NCBI GenBank assembly: GCA_041674745.1
Contig: JBAYVD010000001.1
Span: 434,001 to 498,000, forward strand
DNA: 64,000 nucleotides
From: UBA2040 sp041674745
GTDB lineage: Bacteria > Bacteroidota > Bacteroidia > Flavobacteriales_D > Crocinitomicaceae
Reading direction: 5' to 3'
Within the stretch, counting starts at the first letter, position 1. The number at the start of each line of letters is the position of its first letter. The notes beneath the pieces are model-generated. The model was not told the DNA's origin. It saw nothing but the letters and a program-made list of their open reading frames with translations, and searched no databases. Of the stretch, positions 34,691 through 43,386 are shown in pieces. Made by a program: the position numbers and the translations under genes.

Positions 34691-35389
34691 ATGAGCCAAA
34701 ATCTGAAAATAGCGGTCATTGGAGATTATAACTTTACGTATAACTCACACCAAGCTACCAACTTGGCAATAGACCATGCTAGCCGTTTTTTAGAAGAAGA
34801 AATCAGCTATTATTGGATAAAAGTTGAAGAGGCCGCCTACTTTAAAATGCAAAATTTCGAGCGGTATGATGGTGTTTGGTTGGCACCTGGACCATTTAGA
34901 AATGTATTTTTCCTAAATTCTATTGTTGACACGTTGACCCAACTAAATATCCCTACTTTGATTACAGGTGAAGGTTATCGTGCTTTTATTGAAATCCTCA
35001 TCAATAAACACCAGCTGAATGGCAAGAACGAAAAATTGGTTTCTGAAAATTTGGTGGAAGGCAATCAGTTTGAAAGTGTGCACGTCGTGCCTCATTCTAA
35101 GGCGATGATAAAATTATACGAGAATCATTCTCATCTGGAATTGACTTCATCGCGTTACAGCATGTATCCAAAATTGATTGAAGCCTTGATGAATGGAATC
35201 ATCGATATAGAAGCTTTCAATCAAATGGAGGAGCCAGAAATTATTAGTTTAACGGACCATCCTTTTTTCTTGGCGATGGCCAATTGCCCTCAAATATCAT
35301 CCACGCGTGAAATTCCGCATCCTGTGATTTACACGTTTATGAAAGCCAGCCGCGCCATTGATCAACTCAACGGCAAGAAATTAGCCTGA
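34691..35389 (+). CDS. CTP-synthase C-terminal-region-like protein lacking the amidotransferase cysteine
   Basis: A 232-residue class I amidotransferase-fold protein like the glutaminase half of CTP synthase. It starts KIAVIGDYN, as that domain and its stand-alone relatives do, then YYWIKVEEA, YDGVWLAPGPFR, and HPFFLAMANCPQ near 193-204. Where relatives have the nucleophile in TCGGFQ, this one reads TGEGYR (92-97), so no Cys is present and glutamine hydrolysis should not be possible. The role may be regulatory, or it may bind without catalysis. Its 3' end overlaps the convergent rnhA by 28 bases. Confidence 0.75.
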   Translation: MSQNLKIAVIGDYNFTYNSHQATNLAIDHASRFLEEEISYYWIKVEEAAYFKMQNFERYDGVWLAPGPFRNVFFLNSIVDTLTQLNIPTLITGEGYRAFIEILINKHQLNGKNEKLVSENLVEGNQFESVHVVPHSKAMIKLYENHSHLELTSSRYSMYPKLIEALMNGIIDIEAFNQMEEPEIISLTDHPFFLAMANCPQISSTREIPHPVIYTFMKASRAIDQLNGKKLA

Positions 35390-35856
35390 TCGCCTTTGGT
35401 GATTTCTTCGTAAAAAACATCGATTTTCAAATTATTTCCTTCCGCAGCTGAGACAGCGAGTTCATCGCAACGTTCGTTTTCCGGATGACCAGCATGACCT
35501 TTTACCCATATTACTTTCGGATTAAATTTCATGTGCAAGGGAATGTAGCGTTCCCAAAGGTCTTTGTTTTTTTTTCCAGCATATCCTTTTTGTCTCCAGC
35601 CAAACACCCATTTTTTTTCTATTGCGTCTACCACATACTTCGAATCAGAATAAATTTCTACTGGATGGTTGCTGTTTTTTAGTGTTTCCAATGCCACAAT
35701 AACGGCCAGCAATTCCATCCGATTGTTGGTTGTCAGTCGAAAACCGTCTTTTACCTCTTTAACGGTATCACCAAATTTTAGAACCACACCGTAACCTCCG
35801 CGTCCAGGGTTTCCTTTTGCGGCGCCATCCGTATAAATTTTAATGCTTTTCATCAT
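35362..35856 (-). CDS. rnhA: Ribonuclease HI
   Basis: RNase H cleaves RNA in RNA-DNA hybrids. From 35856 the protein is 164 residues. Catalytic acids are in IKIYTDGAAKGNPG (Asp10), NNRMELLAV (Glu48), IYSDSKYVV (Asp71) and NERCDELA (Asp131), with GHAGHPENE matching the flexible His loop. A tail of some 20 residues extends beyond the E. coli length. The frame is open for 26 codons upstream, which do not look like RNase H. The 3' end overlaps the convergent gene. Confidence 0.93.
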   Translation of the reverse strand: MMKSIKIYTDGAAKGNPGRGGYGVVLKFGDTVKEVKDGFRLTTNNRMELLAVIVALETLKNSNHPVEIYSDSKYVVDAIEKKWVFGWRQKGYAGKKNKDLWERYIPLHMKFNPKVIWVKGHAGHPENERCDELAVSAAEGNNLKIDVFYEEITKGDQANFLPLS

Positions 35857-35948
35857 TGTTAAACGAAGATAATACAAGAGTTCCCAAAATTTCTTAAAAA
35901 CGCAAGAAACTTTTAATAGAAAAATAGTTTCCAAAGTTTTTTTGTGCT

Positions 35949-35956
35949 TATATTTG
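35949..35956 (+). promoter_or_regulatory. -7 element TATATTTG of the efflux operon
   Basis: Matches TAnnTTTG and ends 8 bases before the TetR gene ATG at 35965, giving a very short leader. Confidence 0.5.
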
Positions 35957-35964
35957 CCTCCGAA

Positions 35965-36570
35965 ATGGACAAAAAAGAAGAAATATTAGCGAAAGCCGGA
36001 GAGCTTTTTATGCGATTTGGCATAAAAAGTGTTTCGATGGACGACTTGGCTCGTGAAATGGGCATTTCCAAAAAAACCATTTACACGTATTTTCACGATA
36101 AGAATGTTTTAGTGGAATCTGTCGTAGCCCGAAAGATGATGCACATTGAAGGTGGCTGTGTTCAGTTGCACCTTGTTTGTGACAACGCCATTGAAGAACT
36201 GTATCAAGTGATACAGTTTGTTTCAGAAAACATGAATGTGATTCATCCCTCGGTGTTTTATGATTTACACAAATACCACCCGAATGCGCAAAACATGATT
36301 GATACGCATGAGAAAGAATATGTTTTACCCATGATTTTAGCCAATATTGAGCGAGGTAGAGCAGAAGGTTTTTATCGAAAAGACTTCGATGCTGAAATCG
36401 TTGCGCAAATTTATGTGAGTGTCAACGATTCAATCTTTAGAAGAACCATTATCGGTAGCACACATTCAACCATTACGGAAATTTTCAAAGAATCATTGCG
36501 GTTCATTCTATTTGGAATGTCTACAAGAGAAGGCAAAAATTATATAAGAAAACACATCACACATGAATAA
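35965..36570 (+). CDS. TetR/AcrR family transcriptional regulator
   Basis: A 201-residue regulator with the usual N-terminal helix-turn-helix (AGELFMRFGIKSVSMDDLAREMGISKKTIYTYF, described here by its spacing at about 11-45). The rest is helical and would hold the ligand-binding domain. It is the first gene of the efflux operon, and overlaps the TolC-like gene by 8 bases. Autoregulated repression of the operon is likely from this position; no operator palindrome was found near the promoter. Confidence 0.9.
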   Translation: MDKKEEILAKAGELFMRFGIKSVSMDDLAREMGISKKTIYTYFHDKNVLVESVVARKMMHIEGGCVQLHLVCDNAIEELYQVIQFVSENMNVIHPSVFYDLHKYHPNAQNMIDTHEKEYVLPMILANIERGRAEGFYRKDFDAEIVAQIYVSVNDSIFRRTIIGSTHSTITEIFKESLRFILFGMSTREGKNYIRKHITHE

Positions 36571-37915
36571 ATTAGTACAACAATTCACGGTCGCACTGCC
36601 TATGTTGCTTTGCACGTTGGCTTTTGGTCAAGAAAAATCGGCGTTCAGTTTAGCAGAAGCGAAAACGTATGCTTTAGCAAACAACCCAACTGCCTTGAAC
36701 GCTTCGTTGGAAACAGAGTATGCCGTGCAACGAAAAATTGAAACACGAGCAATTGGTTTGCCACAAGCGAATATCACAGGCAGTTTCAACCAATTCATTA
36801 ATTTGCCCGTTCAAGTGGTTTCGGCCAATTTTATCAATCCAAATGCACCGGCTGGAGAAACGATATCATTTAGAGCTGGTACGGATTTCAACGCTGCGGG
36901 AAATTTACAGGTAACTCAAATCTTGTTCAACGGCTCGTATTTAGTGGGTTTACAGGTATCTAAATTATTTGTCGATTTTCAAAAAACGTTGGAGACGCAA
37001 ACGCAAGAAACGGTTGCTTTCAATGTGATTCAAGCTTACGAAATTGCGGCAGTAGCAAAAGACAACATTGCGTTTGTAGATTCGATGTTGGTTTTGACCC
37101 AAAAATTGGTTGAAAAGCAAAAAAATTATTTGGAATTGGGTTTGATGAAACAAGACGATATGGATCAATTGACCTATTCTCTTTTAACAGCAAAAAACGC
37201 ACAAAATGATGCGCAAATTCAATATCAAAATGCGTTGTTAATGTTGAAAATGACCATGAGTTTTCCCATGGATCAAAACATTGAAATAACAGAGAATAGC
37301 GCTAGTTTAATGTTGAAAAGCAATATTTCTTCTGGGAACTCGAGTTTGGATAACAATATAAATGTGATGGTGCTAGAGCAACAAAGGTTGTTGAATTCCT
37401 ACAATTTGAAAAACTTGAAAGCAGCGAATTTGCCTTCTTTGAATGCTTCGTTTCAGCAAACCTACAATGCGTATCGAAACAAATTTAATTTTTTCGCCAA
37501 TGAGAAATGGTATCCACAAACATTCTGGGGATTGCAGTTAGTCGTTCCACTTTATTCTGGAGGTGGTAGAGGCGCTCGCATCAAACAAGCGGAAATTGTT
37601 TTGAAAGAAAACGACAACACTTTGATTCAATTAAAAGAAAGCTTGAGTTTTCAAGAGGCCCAAGCGAAAAATAATTTGTCGGGTGCAATGATGAAATTGG
37701 ATATGCAACAAGCCAATATTGATTTGGCCGGTAGAATTTACCAAAATGCAATTATCCGAGAAAATATTGGACAAGAGACAAGTATTTCAGTTACCCAAAA
37801 ATACAACCAATTGATGATGGCACAGGCGCAATATACCGCTGCTAAAATTGCCGTTTTCACAGCGAAATTGGAATTAGAGAAATTATACAACCAAATATTG
37901 ACAAGCAACAATTAA
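36563..37915 (+). CDS. TolC-family outer membrane efflux protein
   Basis: A 450-residue outer membrane channel protein. A signal peptide ends near TLAFGQ. The two related halves have the expected helical pattern, with SLAEAKTYALANNPTALNASLE at the start and KYNQLMMAQAQYTAAKIAVFTAKLELEKLY near the end. It forms a tripartite pump with the next two genes, with 5 bases to the membrane fusion protein. Confidence 0.92.
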   Translation: MNKLVQQFTVALPMLLCTLAFGQEKSAFSLAEAKTYALANNPTALNASLETEYAVQRKIETRAIGLPQANITGSFNQFINLPVQVVSANFINPNAPAGETISFRAGTDFNAAGNLQVTQILFNGSYLVGLQVSKLFVDFQKTLETQTQETVAFNVIQAYEIAAVAKDNIAFVDSMLVLTQKLVEKQKNYLELGLMKQDDMDQLTYSLLTAKNAQNDAQIQYQNALLMLKMTMSFPMDQNIEITENSASLMLKSNISSGNSSLDNNINVMVLEQQRLLNSYNLKNLKAANLPSLNASFQQTYNAYRNKFNFFANEKWYPQTFWGLQLVVPLYSGGGRGARIKQAEIVLKENDNTLIQLKESLSFQEAQAKNNLSGAMMKLDMQQANIDLAGRIYQNAIIRENIGQETSISVTQKYNQLMMAQAQYTAAKIAVFTAKLELEKLYNQILTSNN

Positions 37916-37920
37916 TACAG

Positions 37921-38979
37921 ATGAAAAATAAATTTACATACGGGTTCGGGTTTTTATTCATAGCACTTTTGGTTTTGCAAAGCTGCGGTGGCAAAGAAGA
38001 AGTAAAAAAGGAAGAGGTATTCTTGCCTTTAGTCAAAATCCAAAAAGCGGAAATAAAAACATTTGAACACAAAATAGCTGTTCAAGGAAATGTAGAAACG
38101 GATCAAGACGTAATGTTGAATGCTGAAGTGGGCGGACTCGTGACGCGTGTTTTAGTGAAAGAAGGACAACATGTTAGTGCTGGTCAGGTATTGGTTTCTT
38201 TAGACGCATCTGTGTTGGCATCCAATGCAAATGAAATAAAAACGCAGCTTACTTATGCGGAATATATGTTGGGAAAACAAGAGGAATTACGCAAAAGAGG
38301 GGTAGGTACTGAATTCGATTATGAGTCGGCTAAAAGTCAGGTAAATAGTTTGAAATCCCGTTTGGGTTCTTTGAACACACAACAAGGTAAATCAAGTATT
38401 CGCGCGCCTTTTTCAGGAGTAATTGATCAAGTTTACGCACGAGATGGACAAGTCGTAGGACCTCAAAACCCGTTGATTCGAATCGTAAACAATTCTGAAA
38501 TTAATGTAGTAGCGGATATTTCCGAAAAACATTTTTCAGCGATTCAAGTTGGGACAACAATAGAAGTAAGTTTCCCCAATTATAAAGACACGGTAGTTAA
38601 CTTAGTGGTGAACAATGTAGGACAATACATTGAACCCATCAACCGTACTTTTAGTATCAAAGCAAGTTTGAAGAATAACAAAGATTTCTTACCGAATATG
38701 TTGGCAGAATTGAATATTACCGACTTAGAAGTGCCAAATGCCTTGGTGATTGCATCTAAAAGTATCATGAAAGATCAAGATAACAATGACTTTGTATATG
38801 TGGCCACTCCAAAAGCGAAAAATAACTATTCATTAAGTAAAGTGGTTGTGGAAGTGATTCAAAAATACAAAGGTGAGGCTTACATCAAAGTTATTAGTGG
38901 TCAGTTGAAAGAAGGGTCATTGGTGATAACTGATGGCGCAAAAGGAATTACAGATCAAGACATCGTTCGAATCAAATAA
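37921..38979 (+). CDS. RND efflux membrane fusion protein (lipoprotein)
   Basis: A 352-residue periplasmic adaptor. The N-terminal signal ends in the lipobox LVLQSC (Cys22), so it is probably lipid-anchored. Barrel-sandwich segments (VMLNAEVGGLVTRVLVKEGQHVSAGQVLVSLD and SSIRAPFSGVIDQVYARDGQVVG) flank a short coiled-coil hairpin. It connects the RND pump to the outer membrane channel and lies 11 bases before the pump gene. Confidence 0.93.
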   Translation: MKNKFTYGFGFLFIALLVLQSCGGKEEVKKEEVFLPLVKIQKAEIKTFEHKIAVQGNVETDQDVMLNAEVGGLVTRVLVKEGQHVSAGQVLVSLDASVLASNANEIKTQLTYAEYMLGKQEELRKRGVGTEFDYESAKSQVNSLKSRLGSLNTQQGKSSIRAPFSGVIDQVYARDGQVVGPQNPLIRIVNNSEINVVADISEKHFSAIQVGTTIEVSFPNYKDTVVNLVVNNVGQYIEPINRTFSIKASLKNNKDFLPNMLAELNITDLEVPNALVIASKSIMKDQDNNDFVYVATPKAKNNYSLSKVVVEVIQKYKGEAYIKVISGQLKEGSLVITDGAKGITDQDIVRIK

Positions 38980-38990
38980 GGGTATTAAAA

Positions 38991-41900
38991 ATGGAAGAAC
39001 AAAATAAATACAGCTTTGGGTTGTCAACCTGGGCTGTAAACAATCGAAAGTCAATATTTCTGGTGTCCTTTATCATCCTTTTTGGTGGTTTGATGGCCTA
39101 TACCAGTATGCCGAATGAAACGTTTCCAGAAATACAAATTCCAGAAATATATGTCGGAATTGCAAAACCAGGGTCTTCTCCGGAATACATGTCTGAAAAA
39201 ATTACGCAATCGATAGAGAAAGAGTTAGGCGGTATCAAATTGGTGGACGAAATTAATTCCAATTCTGTGCATGGATACACAACGGTACGGGTCAAATTTG
39301 ATTTCAAAATGTCGGTTTCAGACGCATTGCAAAAAGTGAAAGATGCGGTGGACAAAGCACGAGCAAAATCGGATTTTCCAGCTTTGCCGGTTGAACCGAA
39401 TATTTTCGAGATGGATCCTTCTCAAATGCCGATTATGAATATCAATTTGCGCGGAGCCAATGCCGCCCTTCTAAAAAGTATTGCGGAAGATCTAGAAAAG
39501 AAAATTGAAGAATTGGCTGAAATAAGCGAAGTTGATATTCGAGGGGTGCAAGAGCAAGAAATGCGTATAGATGTGGATCCCATTCGTTCGCAAGCTGTAA
39601 ATGTTTCCTTGGACGATATTCAAAATGCTGTTGGAGCAGAAAATCAAGTCATTCCGTCCGGTGAATTATTGATGGATGGCATGCGAAAAACCATTCGAAT
39701 CGATGGTGAGTTCAAAGATGCCAATGAATTGAAAAAATTGGTAGTGAAAGACGATGAGTTTTTGCCTGTTTATCTAGGAGATATTGCGAAAGTTTATTTT
39801 GGCAACTCCGATACCACTTCTTTTGCCCGCGAATTTGACGAGCCTGTTGTGATGCTAGATGTTAAAAAACAAAGTGGTGAAAACCTTTTAGCGGCCTCCG
39901 AGAAAATTTACGATTTATTGGATGAGGCGAGAGCAGATGGCACCATACCAAGAGGTGTAACTTATTCTACTACGAATGATCAATCCAACAAAACGCGCGA
40001 CATGGTTTCGAACCTTGAAAACTCGATCATTTTTGGTGTTATTTTGGTGGTAGGCGTATTGTTATTCTTCTTAGGACTGCGAAATGCTTTGTTTGTGGGT
40101 ATCGCGATACCGCTTTCCATGTTGATGTCTTTCTTGATCTTGAATGCGATGGGAGTATCGCTCAATACAATGGTATTGTTCTCGCTCGTTTTGGCGCTGG
40201 GAATGCTCGTCGACAATGGGATTGTAATTGTTGAGAACATCTACCGAAATCTCAGTGATGGCATGAAAATAAAACATGCCGTAATTCAAGGTGTTGGTGA
40301 GGTGGCTTGGCCAATTATTGCCTCAACCGCCACAACATTGGCTGCTTTTATTCCATTGGCACTTTGGCCAGGCATCATGGGGCAATTCATGAAATATTTG
40401 CCGATAACTTTGATTATCGTATTGGGTTCTTCGTTGTTCGTAGCTTTGGTTATCAACCCAGTATTGGCGGTTGCTTTCATGAAGTTGGAAGAAAAACAAC
40501 CCAAGAAGAAAAATGCTTTCCGCATTGCGATTGCCTTATTTATCGTTGGACTGGCACTTGTTTTGGGTGGTGCCATGACAGTAGGAAATCTACTTTTGGT
40601 ATTGGCAATTTTGACAATCCTTAATTTGTATGTATTTGTACCAGGAGCCAAAAATTTCCAGAACAATTTCTTGCCGAAATTGGAGCAAGCGTACGAAAAC
40701 TTTTTAAGTTATGCTATGAAGGGGCGAAACCCTCAACGGTTTTTATTTGGAACAATCGGATTGCTGATATTTTCCTTTGGACTTATGGCTGTTTTCCCAC
40801 CAAAAGTGGATTTTTTCCCAGTCAATCAGCCGAATTATGTGAATATTTTCATGGAGCAGCCAATAGGGACGGATATTATGGTGACGAACCAGTCTTCTTT
40901 AGAATTGGAAGCTGAGGTAAAGAAAATTTTGAAACCCTATTTGGATTCAGATGCTAAATTGCCAGCAGATTCAGAAGAGAGAATCATCACTTCCATCATT
41001 GCACAAGTAGGTGAAGGAACGAGCGATTCAAAACAAGGCGTTTCGATGGGGAATACCCCTCACAAAGCGCGGATAACGATAAATTTTGCGGAATCTCAGT
41101 TTCGAGGGGATATCAAAACGAGTGAAATCTTGACGCAAATTCAGGAAGGAATCAAAGGGAAATTCAATGCGGATATTGAGATTTCTGCGGACAAAGATTC
41201 CAACGGTCCACCACAAGGTGCGCCTATCAACATTGAGGTTTCTGGAAAAGGAGAATACCGAGAATTGATTGCAGAAGCAATGAAAATTAAAAATTATTTG
41301 GATCGTTCGGGAGTTGCGGGTGTTGACAAATTGAAATTAAACGTTGAAACCAATCGACCAGAAATTCCAATCATCGTTGACAGAGATCAGGTCCGAAAAC
41401 TGAGCGCCTCAACGGCTATGGTCGGAAATGCAATTCGAAAAGCCTTGTTAGGACAGGATATTTCAAAATACACGATAGACGAAGAATCGTATGATATCGT
41501 CGTTCGATTTGAACAAAATAGCCGCGACAATCTGGATGCGCTTTTGGATCAAAACTTGATTTTCCGAAATTCAAAAGGAAAATTATTAAAAGTTCCCATT
41601 CGTTCTGTTGTGGAAGATCCTAAAGAAATGTCTTCTTATTCTGCCGTAGTGCGCAAAGATCAAATGCCATTGGTTACTGTAACATCCAATGTAACGGAAG
41701 GGTTCAATGCCAACGACGTGGTAAAGAATTTGAAACTGAAGCTGGCTGATTTTGAAAAGAAAGGTGAATTGAATGAAAACTTAAACTATAAATTTACCGG
41801 TCAACAAGAAGAGCAAGCAAAGGAAATGTCCTTTTTGAGTAAAGCTTTGATGATTGCTGTTTTCTTAATCATCTTGATTATTGTGGCGCAGTTTAATAGT

Positions 41901-42461
41901 TATTCAGCTCCGGCGGTGATTATGTTAACAGTAGTGCTGAGTTTGATTGGCGTATTGTTAGGATTGGTAATCTCACGACAAAACTTCGTGGTTATTATGA
42001 CCATGATTGGTATCATTTCTTTGGCCGGTGTGGTAGTGAACAACGCGATCGTATTGATTGACTTTACCAATATGCTATTGAAGGAGAAGAGAGAGCAATT
42101 GAATTTGGAAGAAGACGAAGTATTGCCAGTCGATGATTTTATTGAGGCTTCCATTCAAGCAGGGAAAACACGTTTGCGACCGGTTTTGTTGACTGCCATT
42201 ACGACCATTTTAGGCTTGATACCGATGGCAATCGGCTTCAACATTGATTTTATCAGTTTCTTATCCTCGTATGATGCTAAAATTTATTTTGGAGGAGACA
42301 ACACCTTATTTTTCGGACCGATGTCTTGGACAATTATTTATGGATTGACGTTTGCTACATTTTTAACCTTGGTAGTAATCCCATCTTTGTATCTCTTGAC
42401 TTTTAAAATGAAGATTTGGATTTTTGGGAAATCAAACATGAAAGTTAAGAGCAACATATAA
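38991..42461 (+). CDS. RND family efflux transporter permease
   Basis: A 1156-residue inner-membrane pump of the AcrB/MexF type. After the first helix (IFLVSFIILFGGLMAYTSMPNETFPEI) come the two large periplasmic loops and two sets of six helices, e.g. VPLSMLMSFLI-like PLSMLMSFLILNAMG and the LALGMLVDNGIVIVENIYR motif with its charged pair. The second half has NAIVLIDFTNML. It is longer than the usual 1040 residues, partly from an inserted hydrophobic segment near 505-550 and an extended loop near 1080. The substrate is not predictable. Confidence 0.93.
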   Translation: MEEQNKYSFGLSTWAVNNRKSIFLVSFIILFGGLMAYTSMPNETFPEIQIPEIYVGIAKPGSSPEYMSEKITQSIEKELGGIKLVDEINSNSVHGYTTVRVKFDFKMSVSDALQKVKDAVDKARAKSDFPALPVEPNIFEMDPSQMPIMNINLRGANAALLKSIAEDLEKKIEELAEISEVDIRGVQEQEMRIDVDPIRSQAVNVSLDDIQNAVGAENQVIPSGELLMDGMRKTIRIDGEFKDANELKKLVVKDDEFLPVYLGDIAKVYFGNSDTTSFAREFDEPVVMLDVKKQSGENLLAASEKIYDLLDEARADGTIPRGVTYSTTNDQSNKTRDMVSNLENSIIFGVILVVGVLLFFLGLRNALFVGIAIPLSMLMSFLILNAMGVSLNTMVLFSLVLALGMLVDNGIVIVENIYRNLSDGMKIKHAVIQGVGEVAWPIIASTATTLAAFIPLALWPGIMGQFMKYLPITLIIVLGSSLFVALVINPVLAVAFMKLEEKQPKKKNAFRIAIALFIVGLALVLGGAMTVGNLLLVLAILTILNLYVFVPGAKNFQNNFLPKLEQAYENFLSYAMKGRNPQRFLFGTIGLLIFSFGLMAVFPPKVDFFPVNQPNYVNIFMEQPIGTDIMVTNQSSLELEAEVKKILKPYLDSDAKLPADSEERIITSIIAQVGEGTSDSKQGVSMGNTPHKARITINFAESQFRGDIKTSEILTQIQEGIKGKFNADIEISADKDSNGPPQGAPINIEVSGKGEYRELIAEAMKIKNYLDRSGVAGVDKLKLNVETNRPEIPIIVDRDQVRKLSASTAMVGNAIRKALLGQDISKYTIDEESYDIVVRFEQNSRDNLDALLDQNLIFRNSKGKLLKVPIRSVVEDPKEMSSYSAVVRKDQMPLVTVTSNVTEGFNANDVVKNLKLKLADFEKKGELNENLNYKFTGQQEEQAKEMSFLSKALMIAVFLIILIIVAQFNSYSAPAVIMLTVVLSLIGVLLGLVISRQNFVVIMTMIGIISLAGVVVNNAIVLIDFTNMLLKEKREQLNLEEDEVLPVDDFIEASIQAGKTRLRPVLLTAITTILGLIPMAIGFNIDFISFLSSYDAKIYFGGDNTLFFGPMSWTIIYGLTFATFLTLVVIPSLYLLTFKMKIWIFGKSNMKVKSNI

Positions 42462-42530
42462 AAAAACTTAAAATTGGAAGAAACAGAATGTTTATTTTAA
42501 TTTTTTGTTTTGTATTTTAAAAAATGATGG

Positions 42531-42538
42531 TATCTTTG
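42531..42538 (+). promoter_or_regulatory. -7 element TATCTTTG of the candidate small RNA
   Basis: TATCTTTG exactly matches TAnnTTTG; TTG at 42510-42512 lies 18 bases upstream, a proper -33 box. It is the best complete promoter match in the window. It points into a region with no open frame. Confidence 0.65.
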
Positions 42539-42544
42539 TTAAAC

Positions 42545-42648
42545 AAATAAGAAAAATCAAAAGATTTTAAAATCTTTTTCAGTGAATAGTGGTTAGGTTA
42601 GGTTAGATTAAAAGAAGGTGACTCTCCCGAGTCGCCTTCTTTTTTTTT
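42545..42648 (+). ncRNA. Candidate small noncoding RNA, about 105 bases
   Basis: Between a full promoter match and a 15-base-pair terminator lies about 105 bases with no start codon or open frame of note. The sequence contains a palindrome AAAAGATTTTAAAATCTTTT (42559-42578), three direct copies of GGTTA (42591-42605 region) and the terminator stem. I do not recognise a known RNA family. It could instead be a long leader-like remnant, but there is no gene on its strand until metH, 740 bases later, after a terminator and its own promoter. Confidence 0.5.
42610..42648 (+). terminator. Strong intrinsic terminator
   Basis: AAAAGAAGGTGACTC (42610-42624) pairs with GAGTCGCCTTCTTTT (42629-42643, one G-U pair) around a TCCC loop and is followed by a long T run. 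It is the strongest terminator in the window and is 150 bases beyond the RND gene. Confidence 0.9.
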
Positions 42649-42796
42649 ACAGCAATTCTATATTTCTGTATTTGCGCAATTCCTCAGAAAATATTCAAGT
42701 ATATAGTATCATTCAGCATGCTCATATAAAATGGTGATGTTTAGATGGAGTGGCCACTTAAATAAGACAAAACGCGAAGGAAAAAATCGAAAGGAA

Positions 42797-43144
42797 TTAT
42801 AAAATCTTGGGTAGGAAAATGATCCCGCCAACAACTAATGCGATCCCGGCTGCTACTAATACCGCAGCCGCCGCTGTATCTTTGATGATTTTAATTTTTT
42901 CGTGTAAATCTGGTTGAACAAAATCGCACAATTTCTCGATGGCCGAGTTGATCAATTCCAATGAAATCACCAAAGCTGAAATCAAGAAAATAGTCAGCCA
43001 CTCAAATTGTGAAATGGAAAAGTAAAATCCCAGCGCAAGAACAAACAAGAAAGTGACCAGGTGGATTTGAAGATTTCTTTCTGTTGGAATGTTCTTGATA
43101 AATCCGTTCAAAGCAAATCGAAAAGATTGAACTAGTTTTTTCAT
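42797..43144 (-). CDS. Diacylglycerol/undecaprenol kinase family protein
   Basis: A 115-residue inner-membrane lipid kinase of the DgkA/UdpK type. It has the family blocks RNLQIHLVTFLFVLALGFYF, the catalytic SLELINSAIEKLCDFV and KDTAAAAVLVAAGIALVVGGIIFLPK in three membrane helices. Gram-positive enzymes of this type recycle undecaprenol; Gram-negative ones use diacylglycerol, so the substrate is uncertain. It is divergent from metH, and a TAACTTTA element precedes it. Confidence 0.88.
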   Translation of the reverse strand: MKKLVQSFRFALNGFIKNIPTERNLQIHLVTFLFVLALGFYFSISQFEWLTIFLISALVISLELINSAIEKLCDFVQPDLHEKIKIIKDTAAAAVLVAAGIALVVGGIIFLPKIL

Positions 43145-43213
43145 ACGCTTGGGTGTTGAGGATAAAGTTAAAAATTACAAGAAACTACACTAGAATAATT
43201 CAAAGGCATTTTG

Positions 43214-43221
43214 TAAATTTG
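43214..43221 (+). promoter_or_regulatory. -7 element TAAATTTG of the metH operon
   Basis: TAAATTTG matches TAnnTTTG. Transcription starting about 6 bases on would begin at the first base pair of the SAM aptamer, which supports both calls. Confidence 0.6.
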
Positions 43222-43226
43222 TCGTG

Positions 43227-43328
43227 AACTTATACAGAAAGGTGGAGGGACAGGCCCTATGAAACCTTGGCAACCGGCAATATATGCAATGGTGCCAATT
43301 CCGATCCCGAAAAGGGTAAAGATAAGTT
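43227..43328 (+). promoter_or_regulatory. SAM-I (S-box) riboswitch upstream of metH
   Basis: The conserved core is plain: GAAAGGTGGAGGGACAGGCCC (positions 43238-43256), then GAAACCTTGGCAACCGGCA (43261-43279), GGTGCCAATTCC (43291-43302) and AAAGATAAG (43318-43326). P1 is formed by AACTTAT (43227-43233) and ATAAGTT (43322-43328). SAM-I aptamers shut off methionine genes when S-adenosylmethionine is plentiful. The expression platform follows up to the metH start; see the separate finding. Confidence 0.96.
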
Positions 43329-43386
43329 GGGAATTCAGTTCCATATTTCTGTATCAGTGGTATTAATATAATAGGACGGAACAGAA

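Larger units (their letters stand above)
42462..42796 (+). other. Intergenic region holding a promoter-terminator unit
   Basis: 335 bases without a protein-coding gene. It holds a full promoter at 42510-42538, the possible RNA at 42545-42648 and a very strong terminator. The remainder (42650-42796) shows no structure that I can see apart from A/T-rich sequence. Confidence 0.7.

Noticed and set aside
42559..42578. Palindrome AAAAGATTTTAAAATCTTTT as a separate terminator of the RND operon
   Set aside because: It has A/T pairs almost only and no loop, and is downstream of a good promoter, so it fits better as part of the candidate RNA; a weak terminator role cannot be excluded.
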